Shown: piece by piece, positions 1 to 10,792 of the stretch | How positions within the stretch are numbered: position 1 is the first letter of the stretch | How the letters are laid out: every line of letters starts with the position of its first letter | DNA from: Rhodocollybia butyracea | Taxonomy: Eukaryota > Basidiomycota > Agaricomycetes > Agaricales > Omphalotaceae | NCBI GenBank assembly: GCA_015501585.1 | Contig: JADNRY010000019.1 | Span: forward strand, 186,001 to 250,000 | DNA length: 64,000 nt | Direction of reading: 5' to 3' | Translations under genes and position numbers: made by a program | The notes under the pieces: model-generated | The model's input: the letters and a program-made list of their open reading frames with translations, nothing else | Database searches by the model: none | Told to the model about the DNA's origin: nothing

Positions 1-488
1 ACATCCAAGAAAAATACATTTAAACAATTAGCAGACTTGATTTGAGAGAATGTTTGATAGTAAAGAAACTGCGCATGCTGTGTAGGATCTTGAGAGTCGA
101 TCCGACTCGAGGGCCCAAGTCGACTGAGGAGAAAACCTAAAAATTCCAGACGAGAATGTTGGAGCTAGCTGTCTGTAGTCGTTCCCTGTGCCACATCAGG
201 CCACACCGCCAGTCAACGTTTCAACGCGTGAACGCGTGAACTCTCGAGGTAAAGGTTTTAACTGACCGCCCAAATGGCGATCACGTGAATATGACGGTTA
301 CTAACTTTGTTGATTTATTAATTTTGCTTTTTCCGCCCACAAACTTGTGAGCTACCTGCTCACAAAACCCTCGACGTTGTGGTTTTCTTACAAAAAATAA
401 CCTTATTTATTATCCAGCGATAACCCTAACGACCCACAACGATTCCGAGGCCCTAACACTATCTCCGCTTATCCCAATCCATACAGCT
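1..488. other. Upstream non-coding stretch
   Basis: No coding region is recognised here. The last 150 bases are AT-rich and probably hold the promoter of the orphan gene that begins at 489. No clear TATA box is seen. Confidence 0.4.
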
Positions 489-1478
489 ATGGGACGTCCT
501 CTTTGGTCCACTGTATACCGCTCGCCCAACGTAGAGACCATCTCCGAATGTCCTGCAAAATGGAATCCAAATAACCCTTTTGACCCAGACGCAGACGCGT
601 TCTTCGTAAACGCAGAAAACGAAGTACCAATCACCGACGCGTCTACAACCAGGTTGGGCAATTTGTCGCCGTTTGATTGGACTACTACTTCTTCGGTTGA
701 ACGTCTGAATTCTCTCTCTGATATGGCTTCCGAACGTCGTAGAGAGCTTCTGGACGTTATAGCGCGTCGCCGTAGGTCAGAAGCTATACGTAGGGCTCGC
801 GAAGAAATCGAGAGGCGGAGACATTTTGAGAGTAGGAGAGTTGGTGGGCGGGGAGAAGAAGCATCAGCTCAGCCGAGCACAGCGCCCGCTGCCGGTTTCA
901 CTCTTTCTTCGGACAGGCCTATTTCCCCGTTGACTCCTGATCAACTGGCTGAACTGCAGACTGAACCCGACAGCGATGACGATATTGTCATGCGGTTTGC
1001 AGAACCAGACATCGACTTCATCGGGGCTAGGATAGCTGCTTTCTCTTCCGCCGAGCGTCAGTCAGAGGCAGTACGCTTGTCGACAGATACCCTTCGAGCT
1101 ATACAGGACACTCGTTCAGATCTGGAATTAATCATTCGGAATCATCGTTTTGCTCTTTTGGAACGACAGGCGCAAACTCAACAACTTGCACCGGAAAATT
1201 CGAGTCGTAGGGCTAGCGATACTAATCCCTCATACGCTGTCAGGCAGAGACGCCAATCGACTGGAACGCGAAACCACTCGAGATCCCGTGGATCGTCTGC
1301 ACCCAATAGTTCCAGATCTACTTCGCGTCCAGACTCCGCGACGGCACTTGCTCAGATGGCTGCTCGAAGGGAAAGGCATTTGCGACATTTGCAAGAGCGA
1401 GCGAGGGCATACATGCAGAACCACGAGAGCCGTGTAGGAGAGGGAAGGGAGTTGGCTGTCGACTCACATAGACCTTGA
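489..1478 (+). CDS. Orphan acidic/Arg-rich protein, MGRxLYS family member 1
   Basis: This is a single-exon gene for a 329-residue protein that I cannot assign to a known family. It starts MGRPLWS. Its first 45 residues align with those of the protein encoded at 9650-10792: both have a KW pair followed by PFDPD and an FF pair near residue 40. The middle (about 75-120) is Arg/Glu-rich and probably helical or coiled coil. The C-terminal third is Ser/Arg/Gln-rich and probably disordered. There is no signal peptide and no membrane segment. The start is the first ATG of the frame and the stop is TGA. A lineage-specific gene is the best reading, and no function can be given. Confidence 0.6.
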   Translation: MGRPLWSTVYRSPNVETISECPAKWNPNNPFDPDADAFFVNAENEVPITDASTTRLGNLSPFDWTTTSSVERLNSLSDMASERRRELLDVIARRRRSEAIRRAREEIERRRHFESRRVGGRGEEASAQPSTAPAAGFTLSSDRPISPLTPDQLAELQTEPDSDDDIVMRFAEPDIDFIGARIAAFSSAERQSEAVRLSTDTLRAIQDTRSDLELIIRNHRFALLERQAQTQQLAPENSSRRASDTNPSYAVRQRRQSTGTRNHSRSRGSSAPNSSRSTSRPDSATALAQMAARRERHLRHLQERARAYMQNHESRVGEGRELAVDSHRP

Positions 1479-1790
1479 TTCGCGAGGTCCTAAAAGTTGG
1501 CGGGACGAAACACGACCAGTTTCTGCTTCTTGAATGTATTAACTCCTACTTATGCTTGCATGTACATAAACATATTACTGTATGTATTCCTTTAAGTATG
1601 GAATTCAATTACCATGATCTATTACTCTCGCTATGAGCTGTGTGAAGGAAGGCGGAATTCCGCGCGCCGGCCGCATTACGGCCACGTGGTTATTATTTCT
1701 TTGTCTTTACCTTCACCTTCATCGCTTCCTTCGCCTTATCTCTCTCATCCTCATACACATTTACTACAACAGCTGTTCCAAACTCTAGCC

Positions 1791-4458
1791 ATGTGTACTA
1801 AGAATAATTCTTGCCAAGCCAGATTCATCAAGGATCCTGTTCATGTAAGTGCTACGTCGTCACCCCTAGAGAGCATTGAATGACGTTGTTCATGCAGGAT
1901 CAAAGTGGGTGTTATTTTGTGCATCGTTATTTCAAGAATATGCTAATACCCTGATATGCAGTACTCCTAACACCTAGAATGTCCGAATTCATCGATTCGT
2001 ATGTCTGAATCCATATCAACCCCACCTTGAATACTTAATGTCCGTTTCTCATGATCTTTTCTTTGTCGCAGCCGAGCCTTCCAACGACTGCGTAATATCA
2101 AGCAACTGGGTACTACGTATTATGTATGGGCAGGAGCGTCTCATAATAGGTTTGAACACTGCATTGGTATGTTGTTCGCTCCCTTCGACATGCCATTTCA
2201 ACCCGCGAAATCGCAGGTGTTGCCCATCTTGCGCGTCTCATGGTCACTGGCATCAAAGAAAGGCAGCCAGAACTCAACATCTCTGAAAGAGACGTCGAGT
2301 GCGTCACTCTTGCGGGTCTCTGTCATGATCTCGGTGTAAGACTGTGTACCGCATCTTTCACTTGTCCTATTGCTAACATTTATGCTGTTCAAAATTAGCA
2401 CGGCCCATGGTCCCACGTTTTCGACGAGTCGTTCATCCCAAAGGCCTTGTGAGTGATGCAAAATACCATCCTCCATTTGTGCTAACCTCAAGATGTAGAC
2501 CAGGAGTGAAATGGACACATGAGAACGGCTCTGAGATGATGCTCGACTTTCTCATCTCTGATAATAAAATAACAATCCCGCCCCAGGATGTTACATTCAT
2601 CAAAGCATTAATCATAGGCAGTCCTGAAAGATGCTCGTATGTCGGCGCATCTTTTTTCTCGATTTCTTTAGTGCTTACCTACAATATAGTCCGGATGAGA
2701 AGTCGTTTCTTTTCGATATCGTTGCGAACAAGCGTAACGGATTTGACGTTGATAAGTACATATGTCTCTTGTATTCATTTTCATCCCATCCTAATGTTTG
2801 CCAGGCTTGATTACATTCAGCGTGACTCGCTCGCCATAGGAGACCCTATCAAGCTGCAGCAGTGGAGGCTTATTGAGTCTGCTAGAGTCATAGATGGAGA
2901 AATATGTTATGCGTACAAGGATCTTGACAAGGTCTTTGACGTGTATCAGACTCGACATAAACTCCACAAAACTTGGTATCACCACAAGACTGGTGCGTGT
3001 TTGATATATATCTTTGCACGAAGGCTACAACATACTGACCTGAACACATCCACTTCTCAGCCACCGCGATTGAATATATGATTGTTGATGCTCTCTTGCT
3101 CGCTGATCCATTCATGAAAATCGCAGAGCGAATTAAAAAGCCTGAAGAATTCCTCAACCTCACGGACGATATCATGAACGATATCCTTCGCTGTAAAGAT
3201 CCAGTATGTTCCTTTTACTATCACTGCTGAATGTTCCTAATCCCGATGTAGAACCTTGCCCCTGCCCAGGAAGTTCTCAACAGGGTCCTCACCCGACAGT
3301 TGTACCGATGTGTAGACACAAAGTGGGTCAAATGGGAGGACCGGGAAATATACAAGCAGGTCATTACCTCAGAACACGTCGCACAAGAGGCACGAGACGC
3401 CTACATTGAACTACCAGAGGAGCAAAAGGTGGAGATGCAAAAGGCGTGGAAGGAAGCAGATGTGAAGATCGATCAGCTGACAGACGATATAGTTATCGTC
3501 GAGCAGTCGAAACTGCATTTTGGGATGAAGGAAAAGAACCCGCTGGACACGCTGAAGTTTTATAATAGGCAATATGGTGAGTGATGGTCTGTATTGTGGT
3601 TTTTTTGTATTAATTTTAATTTTTTCTACTCAGAGGCAAGTATTGTTCATGAGGGAACTTATTCGACGCTGCGGCCTTGGGTTTTCGCCGAAGTACTCCT
3701 ACGAGTATTCACCAAGGAAGAGCCGTACGTTTCTATCTGCCTATATTCCAATACCTTGCATTGATGAGCGTGCTTGTAGGTTCTATGGTATTATTCAGAA
3801 AGGATATCGCAAAATTCAGCAACCGACACAGCCGGGAGATGCTCCTGCTACCACTGTTGTAGAAGTTGCCGAAGGTGGTCGCCCAATTCCAGCTGGCAAG
3901 AACGATACTGCAAGGTCGTTATCAATACCCCCAGCCACTTCCATTGAATCAGATATTCCGATGAGCCCTCCGGTGACAGAGCATGATGCCGTAGAAGATG
4001 TATCGGCTAGCAGCTTGACTGAGCCATCTGTCTTGTCTAGAAATGCAAGTGCCTCTACTGTTCCTGACGTCCAACGTGCTCCTTCGATTGCTATATCTAC
4101 CACTGCCGCTACAGCAGGCTCTTCTAGCGCTCCCAGTCCAGAAATCCTCGCAACAAAGCCAATTTTTGTTACCCCTGGTGTGTCTGGTGACCCTCAAATG
4201 CCGGTACCGACTGCAAAGAATCAATCGAAACCTCTATCCTCGCAAGGTTCCGGGTTGGCAACTCCGAATTGGTTTACAACTGTGGCGCCCAGCCATGGCA
4301 GTCCAGTGAAGCCTTCCAAATCCACTTCGAAGAAGAGGGATCGTGGGGATAATGACGCTGCTACTTCATCACAGAGGAAAACCAGGTCCAGCACTCGGGA
4401 TGCGCTCTCTCGTCAGTCATCACCAACCCCAGCTCCCAAGAAGTCAAGGGTCGAATGA
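1791..4458 (+). CDS. SAMHD1-like HD-domain dNTP triphosphohydrolase
   Basis: The product probably splits dNTPs into deoxynucleoside and triphosphate. Thirteen exons join in frame to 663 residues, close to animal SAMHD1 length, but without the N-terminal SAM domain: the HD fold starts within the first 20 residues (RFIKDPVH). The metal-binding set is intact: His62 in SHNRFEH, His101-Asp102 in [14 protein letters not shown], and Asp191 in VDKLDY. Further family signatures are VKWTHENGS and [10 protein letters not shown]. The last 200 or so residues are a Ser/Thr/Pro-rich tail with basic clusters (KKRDR, KKSR) that could be nuclear-localisation signals. Exon 2 is only 7 nt (1898-1904), and without it the frame does not join. 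Family assignment is firm. Allosteric control and substrate range cannot be read from sequence. Confidence 0.9.
1898..1904 (+). other. 7-nt microexon of the SAMHD1-like gene
   Basis: The bases GATCAAA lie between a GCAG acceptor and a GTGGGT donor. Including them turns ...DPVH into DPVHDQILLTPRM and gives a total coding length divisible by three. The downstream intron carries a TGCTAAT branch-like motif near 1941. Confidence 0.65.
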
Positions 4459-5317
4459 GGCTCTATGAAGCCACCATGTGCTACGTCGTGCAACATTCTC
4501 TTCTCCTTTTCTTCATGCTATGCCTTCGTCGTTCTATCATTGACTCCAATTGCACTTTCATCGCTTTTATGACATCTCTTGCTCCACACGTTTACCCTTC
4601 TTTCTCCGTAGACTCGGTGTTTGTGTTGATAATATTGCATACTTAGTTTCGCGCGTATTCCTAGAGCCTTAAGCTCATACACACACACCTATCATCCCGG
4701 TAGTATTAATACAGTACTTTACTTTCGATGTGGATACTATTCTATCGATAGCATGCTTTATTCACAGTATTCACAGTACATACATCATAAATATCTGATA
4801 GTGGTATCTGATAGTGGTATTATCTCCAGCGGCTGGCTATCATTTTCTGTCCAGTTTTGAATTGATTCAACTTTCGTGTAGACCTCGAGGCTAAAGAAGG
4901 TGGTAACCTCGAAGCGGTACGTCGGGCTAAGCATTTTATGCACTAACACTTGTATTCATCTGACTAAATTTAAAATAGAAAACTGTATCCGAGAGTGAAA
5001 ACCTGCCAGGCGTTGCGGCGTCGCTTCTCAGCAAGACTCCAGGTCCTTCTTCGCTGTCCCGCGCAGTCACGGACTTGACTCGTCACTTGAGGCGAGTGGG
5101 CCTTTCTCAACATAGTCAAATACCTGTTGTTGCCCTGCTTACGATACAAAAACCACACCGAACGTCCGCATCGACAGAAGCTGCAATGCCTCCAGAACAA
5201 ATAAACCCATACCGAAAACCGCATAGTATGGATAGGATATAAAAAGTGGAGAGTCTAAAGCTCGTACTAGCCCCCCTCCGAGTCTATAGTCCCCGCTAGT
5301 ATCAGACTCTATCCACG
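4459..5317. other. Intergenic region with short repeats and a TATA box
   Basis: No gene is seen. Around 4765-4825 there are short direct repeats: ATTCACAGTA twice and TCTGATAGTGGTAT twice. A TATAAAAA box lies at 5238-5245, about 75 nt before the methyltransferase start, and probably serves that gene. Confidence 0.5.
5238..5245 (+). promoter_or_regulatory. TATA box of the O-methyltransferase gene
   Basis: TATAAAAA sits 73 nt upstream of the ATG at 5318, a usual core-promoter spacing for fungal genes. Confidence 0.5.
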
Positions 5318-7135
5318 ATGGCCGATGCTCTCAAAGCTCTCGTGAATATCATTTCCACAGAAACCAATCACCTTCTCTTAGTATACGCAGCGCAAAACAC
5401 AGAGTTCCTCTCGCTTAATGCCACATCGGGTCCCATAACTTGCTCAAACCCAGGGCCAGCACTTGATTTGGATCCCGCTCTTATCAGATCACGGCAGCTT
5501 ATTGTAGCTGCAGCCACGCAGCTCATCGCAACAGTGCGGCCCCCCGCTGAATTTTTGCAGGATGCGGTTTCAGCCATGCTCAAGCCTGCAGCACTGCGAG
5601 TCATTATTGACACAAACATTCCAGAAGTTCTTTCAGAAGAAGGTCCTCAAGTAAGCAGTGTCGCCTTGAGGAGTAGAAAGGGTCGATCATCACACTTTCG
5701 TACAACAGGGACTTCATGTCAATGATCTATCCGTTAGAACAGGTGTAGATGAATCTTACCTAGGTGTGATAAGATCTTGGGTTGTTACTCTAGTGGCTGA
5801 CTTCCTAGTTCAGCTCGAGTCATGCGCTACCTGGCAACGCGCCATATCTTCCGGGAATTGACGCCAAACGTGTTCACGCACAACCGAATCTCCACGTTAT
5901 TGTCGAAAAATAAATCAGTCAAGGACCTGAAGGCAGAGTGAGTCCGCAAAGCAATCTTCAAAGGCAACTAATAATCGTTGTTTGGATGCTCAGCCCTATA
6001 GGAAAATGGGACAATTCGCCGTTCACATCAGTTTTACATATGGGGTGATGCATATTCCTTCCCATCCAGCGACATTGATTAACATTTAGACCAGAACGGA
6101 TGAAATATTCACGAGTTCTGTACATTTTTCGGCATACTTGAGGGAACCAGATCAATCTCTAGCCCCGTTCAACATGGGGCACAATACTTCCAAAAAGCTG
6201 TGGGAGTGGTACGAGGAACAGGGAAACGAATGGAGATTACGCCGGTTCACCGCTGCAATGAAGGCCAATGGTAACATGTATCCGCCTCACATTTTTACGA
6301 GTGGTATGCTTTAGCTATAAACTACAAGCCCTCTTTGACGCAGATTGAATTTTTCAGTTTTTGACGAAGAGGCGTTAAGACCAGGCGATGTAGTAGTCGA
6401 CGTCGGAGGAAATGTGGGCACGGTGACACTGGTCTTGAAGAAAGCGTTTCCCAAATTGCGTTATGTAGTTCAGGACCTTGAAAAGCTGATGCCAGCTGGA
6501 GAACAGGTGTGTGCTCTGTCCGCCGCTAGCAGTCCTCTTGTGAATATCATTGCAGTATTGGAATGAAAATGATCCGGAAGCTTCAAACAGTGGCCAGGTA
6601 GTACTGCAAGGCAAGTCCAATGACGAGGGGTGTCGAGCAGTACTTACAAGATCAATAGCACACAACTTTTTTGATCAACAACCAGTCAAGCACGCTGCAG
6701 TGTACTTTCTGCGTCTTATTCTTCACGATTGGCCAGACAATGATGCGCGCGAAATCCTCTTAAACCTGCGGGACGCCGCTGCCCCAAGCTCCAAACTAGT
6801 TATCTTCGAATCTCTGGCTCGGTATACTTGTGATGATCCATCATTAGATCTATCCGCTTCTGCTCCTTTCCCTCTGCTTGCAAATCTTGGTGAGGCTGGT
6901 GAAGGGTTTGGCACAGCTCTGGATCTGGTTGTATGCACTCTTTATTCATCATTGTTATTTTTTCGAAGTTGTGTTGACGAAAATTTTGCTCCAGATGTTA
7001 ACGTTATTCAACGGCAAAGAGAGAACACTCGATGATTTCGTACGACTAGGGAAAGAAAGTGGGTGGAAGCTGGAGCGCATGAAGCCTGGGATCCTTTCCG
7101 CGCTCATCTTTACTCCTGCGGACTCGGCGTCCTAA
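5318..7135 (+). CDS. SAM-dependent O-methyltransferase (plant-type OMT family)
   Basis: Eight exons join to 434 residues. The N-terminal half is a helical winged-helix dimerisation region (GLHVNDLSVRTGVDESYL). The SAM-binding glycine motif is DVVVDVGGNVG, followed about 110 residues later by FLRLILHDWPDNDA, which holds the usual catalytic His of this family. The C-terminus LFNGKERTLDDF...GWKLERM is also typical. Such enzymes methylate hydroxyls of phenolics or polyketides, but the substrate is unknown and no biosynthetic cluster surrounds the gene. Intron 6 (6611-6658) is GC-AG with donor AG|GCAAGT. It is 48 nt and read-through is open, but removing it restores the expected VVLQAHNFFDQQP. A TATA box lies 73 nt upstream. 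Confidence 0.88.
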
Positions 7136-7207
7136 CGTAAAACTTGTATCTAGTGAAGTCTCCTGTAAAGTAGTGTAGCTTAGACACTGACGTATACACT
7201 CATGTAG

Positions 7208-7934
7208 TTACAACGGCTCGTAGGTATCCCTATATACCTTCTTCCCATCCTCAAGGCTGCTTTTGAGGTAGCCAAGTCTTTCCAGCTTCTCAGGATCCTC
7301 GTTGAGGCCCAAGCTGTAAGACCAGTCTCCGACTATCACTTCCGTCCTCTCTGGTCCGCGAGAGCTCACTGATGAAGGCTTTTCCGGTAAATCTGCCGAG
7401 TTTCTCCAGCGTGTACCTAATTCCGCATGAGTACAAAGTAGAATAACTTGAGCGATATGAAATACATTTCGGACAGTGGACATCTGAGCAGGGGCCTTTC
7501 ACCGACTCTCGACCATTCATCGGTTCTGTATCGGCGTGGAAGTGATTGGGACTGAAACCCCTAGGGTGCTGGGAAAGGCCCCGTTCTACCCCGAGCTGGG
7601 ACACAGGGGAAGAGGAGCGCGACGACGATTGAGAGCCCGCGACCCGCCGGGTCCAACCCCACCTTTCCTCAAAGCCTGAATCACTGTCATCGTCGTAGGA
7701 GCTCAAGTCGAGGCCTGCGTGAATCTCGTCAAGAGATGCTCGTGCTCTCGCTAGGTCGGCTTCAGTGAGTGGAGTCTGACGACAAACCATCTCTTCTTCA
7801 GAGTCGGAACCCGTCGAATAATGTATGGGGCCAGGGTTTATACTCGCATCGTTGAATTGACTTGCAGCACTGGAGACGGGGGATCTGTAATGGTTTGCGG
7901 CACTAGTGGATTCGGATGCTTTGAATTTGGCCAT
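7208..7934 (-). CDS. Orphan acidic Ser-rich protein with a Cys cluster
   Basis: I do not recognise this protein. Two exons join over a 49-nt intron (7417-7465), giving about 225 residues. The N-terminal part is Ser/Ala/Asp-rich and acidic, probably disordered. Near the join there is C-x4-C-x2-C (CSDVHCPKC), a possible metal site. The C-terminal 70 residues (VIVGDWSYSLG...DGKKVYRDTY) look more ordered. The start at 7934 is chosen because a TATAAAA box lies at 7998-8004, 64 nt upstream. In-frame ATGs at 7976 and 7994 fall too close to that box. Unspliced reading would end in a different tail. Confidence 0.55.
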
Positions 7935-7997
7935 TGAGCTCGAGTAGCAGTTGGGAAGGATCTTTTGAGAGTGCATAAAAGTGGTTCCAAGCATGCA

Positions 7998-8004
7998 TTT
8001 TATA
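7998..8004 (-). promoter_or_regulatory. TATA box of the orphan gene ending at 7208
   Basis: On the minus strand TATAAAA lies 64 nt upstream of the chosen ATG at 7934 and decides between three in-frame starts. Confidence 0.4.
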
Positions 8005-8317
8005 CTGCTTTCAGGAGATGTTGACGTCGACTATTTTCATGCAGCGCCCGAAGAATACAAGGAACAAGCGTTCAGGTTGTGTGGCGCACCCCAGGCGCAC
8101 CCTTATCAAGGAAGAACAAGGTTGTAATTTTGGTGACACGTCACTTCGAGGGGGTGACAAAGTAATGGTTCATTTTGTTTTATAGATAACATTTTCAGAA
8201 ATGGGAAGAGTGAAAAAAATACAAGGATTATTTTGAATTTTAGTTATATTTTCCTTAGCGACTATAACAAGGTTATTGTATTCAGTCGCAAGGAGCACCA
8301 ACGGAGGGCGGCAACAG

Positions 8318-8935
8318 CTACATCCTAGATGACCCATGTTCCTTCTCATCGCTATCGCTTCCCTCATCAGAGAAAAAAACATCAGGATCCGCCCGGTCCT
8401 CCTCTTCCTCTTCGCCCGTTTCCGCAGTTTGGTATCCCTCGTAGTCATCAGACTCATCGTTAGAGGAATCTCCTCCTTCATCGAAGACCCGCTCCTCTTT
8501 GCGAAGCAATTCCCCGTAGTCAGACTCATCAGAGGAGGAATCCCCTTCCTCATCATCAGAGACCCGCTCTTCTTCCTGAACCAGTTCCCCAGTCGCAAGA
8601 TCGAGGACCGGATGAGCATACGAAGACGGCGGACGATGGCTAGACATTTCGAATGATCCACTCGGGGTTCGTCTAATCCAGGGTATCGGCGAATCATCAT
8701 ACCACTCAGACACTGGCTCTGAGTTTTCGCTGAGTTCTTCTTCGCCCAGCTCTTCCTGCGCTCCTGCACCATGGATAGTCGAGCGGAGCTCAGACACTAG
8801 GAAGTCTACTTTCCCTCGTACTCGTTTGGACAATGAGTCCTGCGTTTGAAATCTAGCAGACGCTTCACCTATAGCCTGGTGATCACTTTCAAGTTCGCCA
8901 GCGCTAGGCTGAGATGAATATAACGGTTGACCCAT
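8318..8935 (-). CDS. Orphan acidic protein, MGRxLYS family member 2
   Basis: Single exon, 205 residues, starting MGQPLYSS, which links it to the proteins encoded at 489, 9650 and 25558. The C-terminal 100 residues are extremely acidic. They contain an internal tandem duplication: a block of about 22 residues with core GELVQEEERVSDDEEGDSS recurs as GELLRKEERVFDEGGDSS. A middle segment (SEWYDDSPIPWIRRTPSGSF) looks like a short linear motif region. There is no signal peptide, membrane segment or known domain. The protein is probably disordered and its function is unknown. Confidence 0.55.
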   Translation of the reverse strand: MGQPLYSSQPSAGELESDHQAIGEASARFQTQDSLSKRVRGKVDFLVSELRSTIHGAGAQEELGEEELSENSEPVSEWYDDSPIPWIRRTPSGSFEMSSHRPPSSYAHPVLDLATGELVQEEERVSDDEEGDSSSDESDYGELLRKEERVFDEGGDSSNDESDDYEGYQTAETGEEEEEDRADPDVFFSDEGSDSDEKEHGSSRM

Positions 8936-9649
8936 GGAGATAATAAGTCAGCTGATTTCGTGGAGGACGAGTATTAAAATGTGGCGTCGAGGAAGCCTAA
9001 GTGTTTTGGGACTGTGTTATCGTTGAGGGAATGTGGCGAGGTAAGTTGTTAAGCTCACCTCTTTTATAGGCATGTACAATACCATGGCCAACACCAAAAT
9101 GGTCAATGCCGTCGAACAATGGAAGGCCCAGGATTTGGAGTTGTCTGCCGCACAATAGTTAGAATGCATTTGCTTTTGTTCGTTACCTTATTTGGAATTT
9201 TTTCTACGTCTGTGAAACAATAAAGGTATCATGAGTATCGCAGTGGCGGTAAAAAGACCATATGCATCTATCGCTGGTCTAACGCAGGGATTGAGCAGAT
9301 CGAACAGATGAGTTAGAGCACAAGCAAAAAGCACATAGATGGAGTATACCACTAGTTGTAATATACATAAAGTACTTGTAGTTGATTTGAACAGTGAGGC
9401 CAACAGAAAGAGCGAACATGTAATTAGACAGATAACGAGGCACAATAAGTTGGAAAAAAAAAATAGAAAATACATACACCACAACAAGAGTGAATAAGGT
9501 AAAGTGGATAGAGTGTACACTGTGAACCCGACGACGAAATGCAAAAAATAATGAAGGGCAGCTCGATATACAGTCTAGGAGCCTTTTTGCGTTGAAAACA
9601 ACCAGATGAGATGTTGCCAAAGATTTTGCTAGGGAAGCATATCCCAGGT
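8936..9649. other. Intergenic, AT-rich
   Basis: No convincing gene is seen. Minus-strand open frames at 9188-9620 are low-complexity hydrophobic translations of AT-rich DNA and do not look coding. Confidence 0.4.
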
Positions 9650-10792
9650 TTAAATCCTTCCTTCAGTAATACGAATGCCCCCGACGCGTCTGCCGAAGTT
9701 AACAGGGGACCCAGAAACAGAGCCATATCGGGTGTGGGTATCTGCACTTTCTGTTCTGCCAAAGGACCAGTTGTACAGCCGTGGAGAAACCGAGGGAGGT
9801 GGGGACATGTCCAATCCGATGTCGTATCCAAAACCAGCACTTGGAGTGCGGTGATGAATGTAGATAGCATGAGAAGGCGTATGTGTTTCCGAGATTGGAA
9901 TGGAGGATACATATTCAGGCTCGGGGTCGGTAATTTCCTCCACAGAGTCCATTTCCAATTCGTGCTCGATACGCTCCAAGTCCTCGTCAAATTGGAAGGG
10001 AAGATCGTGCGGCGGAAAGCCACCAAGCTCTCTGGACATCGGTGGAGGCGAGGGTAAAGTATCGTTAGGTGGGGAAGGGAAGAACATCGACGACGAAGGC
10101 GAATCGGCACGAGAGGAAGACCCAGAAGATGAGGGTCCAGAAGACGGATAAGAAAGTGGTGGAAGGTACCGCTGAGGCCGATAGGGTTCAGGTTCAGCGG
10201 TACTCTGAGCCTCCGTCAATTCCCGGCGCCATTGTTGATCCAATTGCCTGAGTATCTCGGAAACATTCAGGTGTGGTCCTGGATCACCATGTCTCCTTGC
10301 TGTTCGGTATTCATTCAAAAAGCCAGCAAAAAGTCTCATGGGATCTTCCGAGTCGGAATCGCCTGCCATTGGACTGGGAGACGGCCTGGGACTATCCATG
10401 TCACCAGAGAAGTCGAGAGCAGGAAGTGAGACAGGGGGAGGAGATGTAGGAATGGAGGGTGCATCCATGTCGGGTAAATCGTGGGGTACAGAGTTAAGAT
10501 TCATGGAGTTGGACATTGAAACAATCGAAGTAGGGTCCTCACTCGAGATTCTCACCCGGGATGACCTTGTTGGATGGTCTGCGTCATTATTATTGACGAA
10601 CATTCTGCCATCGTTCCTTGCGCTGGTATCAATGGTGATAGGTTCAGGAAGAAAAGCTTCGTATTGCGCTTCTTGGAAAAACTCCTCCGAGTCTGGGTCA
10701 AAAGGTTTGTGAATGCTCCATTTATCGTACTGTGTCGGGGATGGATCTCGAATTACTGGGTTGAATGTTTGAGAGTACAATGCGCGACCCAT
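9650..10792 (-). CDS. Orphan Pro/Ser-rich protein, MGRxLYS family member 3
   Basis: Single exon, 380 residues, starting MGRALYSQTF. Residues 1-45 match the product of 489-1478 (KW, PFDPD, FF, then A-x2-E at matching spacing), so the two are paralogues. The rest is Pro/Ser/Asp-rich: poly-Ser near residue 230, repeated SPPP motifs, and an acidic segment (FDEDLERIEHELEMDSVEEI) near residue 290. One moderately ordered helical stretch, LFAGFLNEYRTARRHGDPG, lies near residue 160. No known domain is visible and the function is unknown. Confidence 0.6.
   Translation of the reverse strand: MGRALYSQTFNPVIRDPSPTQYDKWSIHKPFDPDSEEFFQEAQYEAFLPEPITIDTSARNDGRMFVNNNDADHPTRSSRVRISSEDPTSIVSMSNSMNLNSVPHDLPDMDAPSIPTSPPPVSLPALDFSGDMDSPRPSPSPMAGDSDSEDPMRLFAGFLNEYRTARRHGDPGPHLNVSEILRQLDQQWRRELTEAQSTAEPEPYRPQRYLPPLSYPSSGPSSSGSSSRADSPSSSMFFPSPPNDTLPSPPPMSRELGGFPPHDLPFQFDEDLERIEHELEMDSVEEITDPEPEYVSSIPISETHTPSHAIYIHHRTPSAGFGYDIGLDMSPPPSVSPRLYNWSFGRTESADTHTRYGSVSGSPVNFGRRVGGIRITEGRI

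Noticed and set aside
9188..9620. Hydrophobic minus-strand open frames that could suggest a membrane protein
   Set aside because: Leu/Phe/Ser runs arise from AT-rich DNA in two overlapping frames, with no splice structure or conserved motif.
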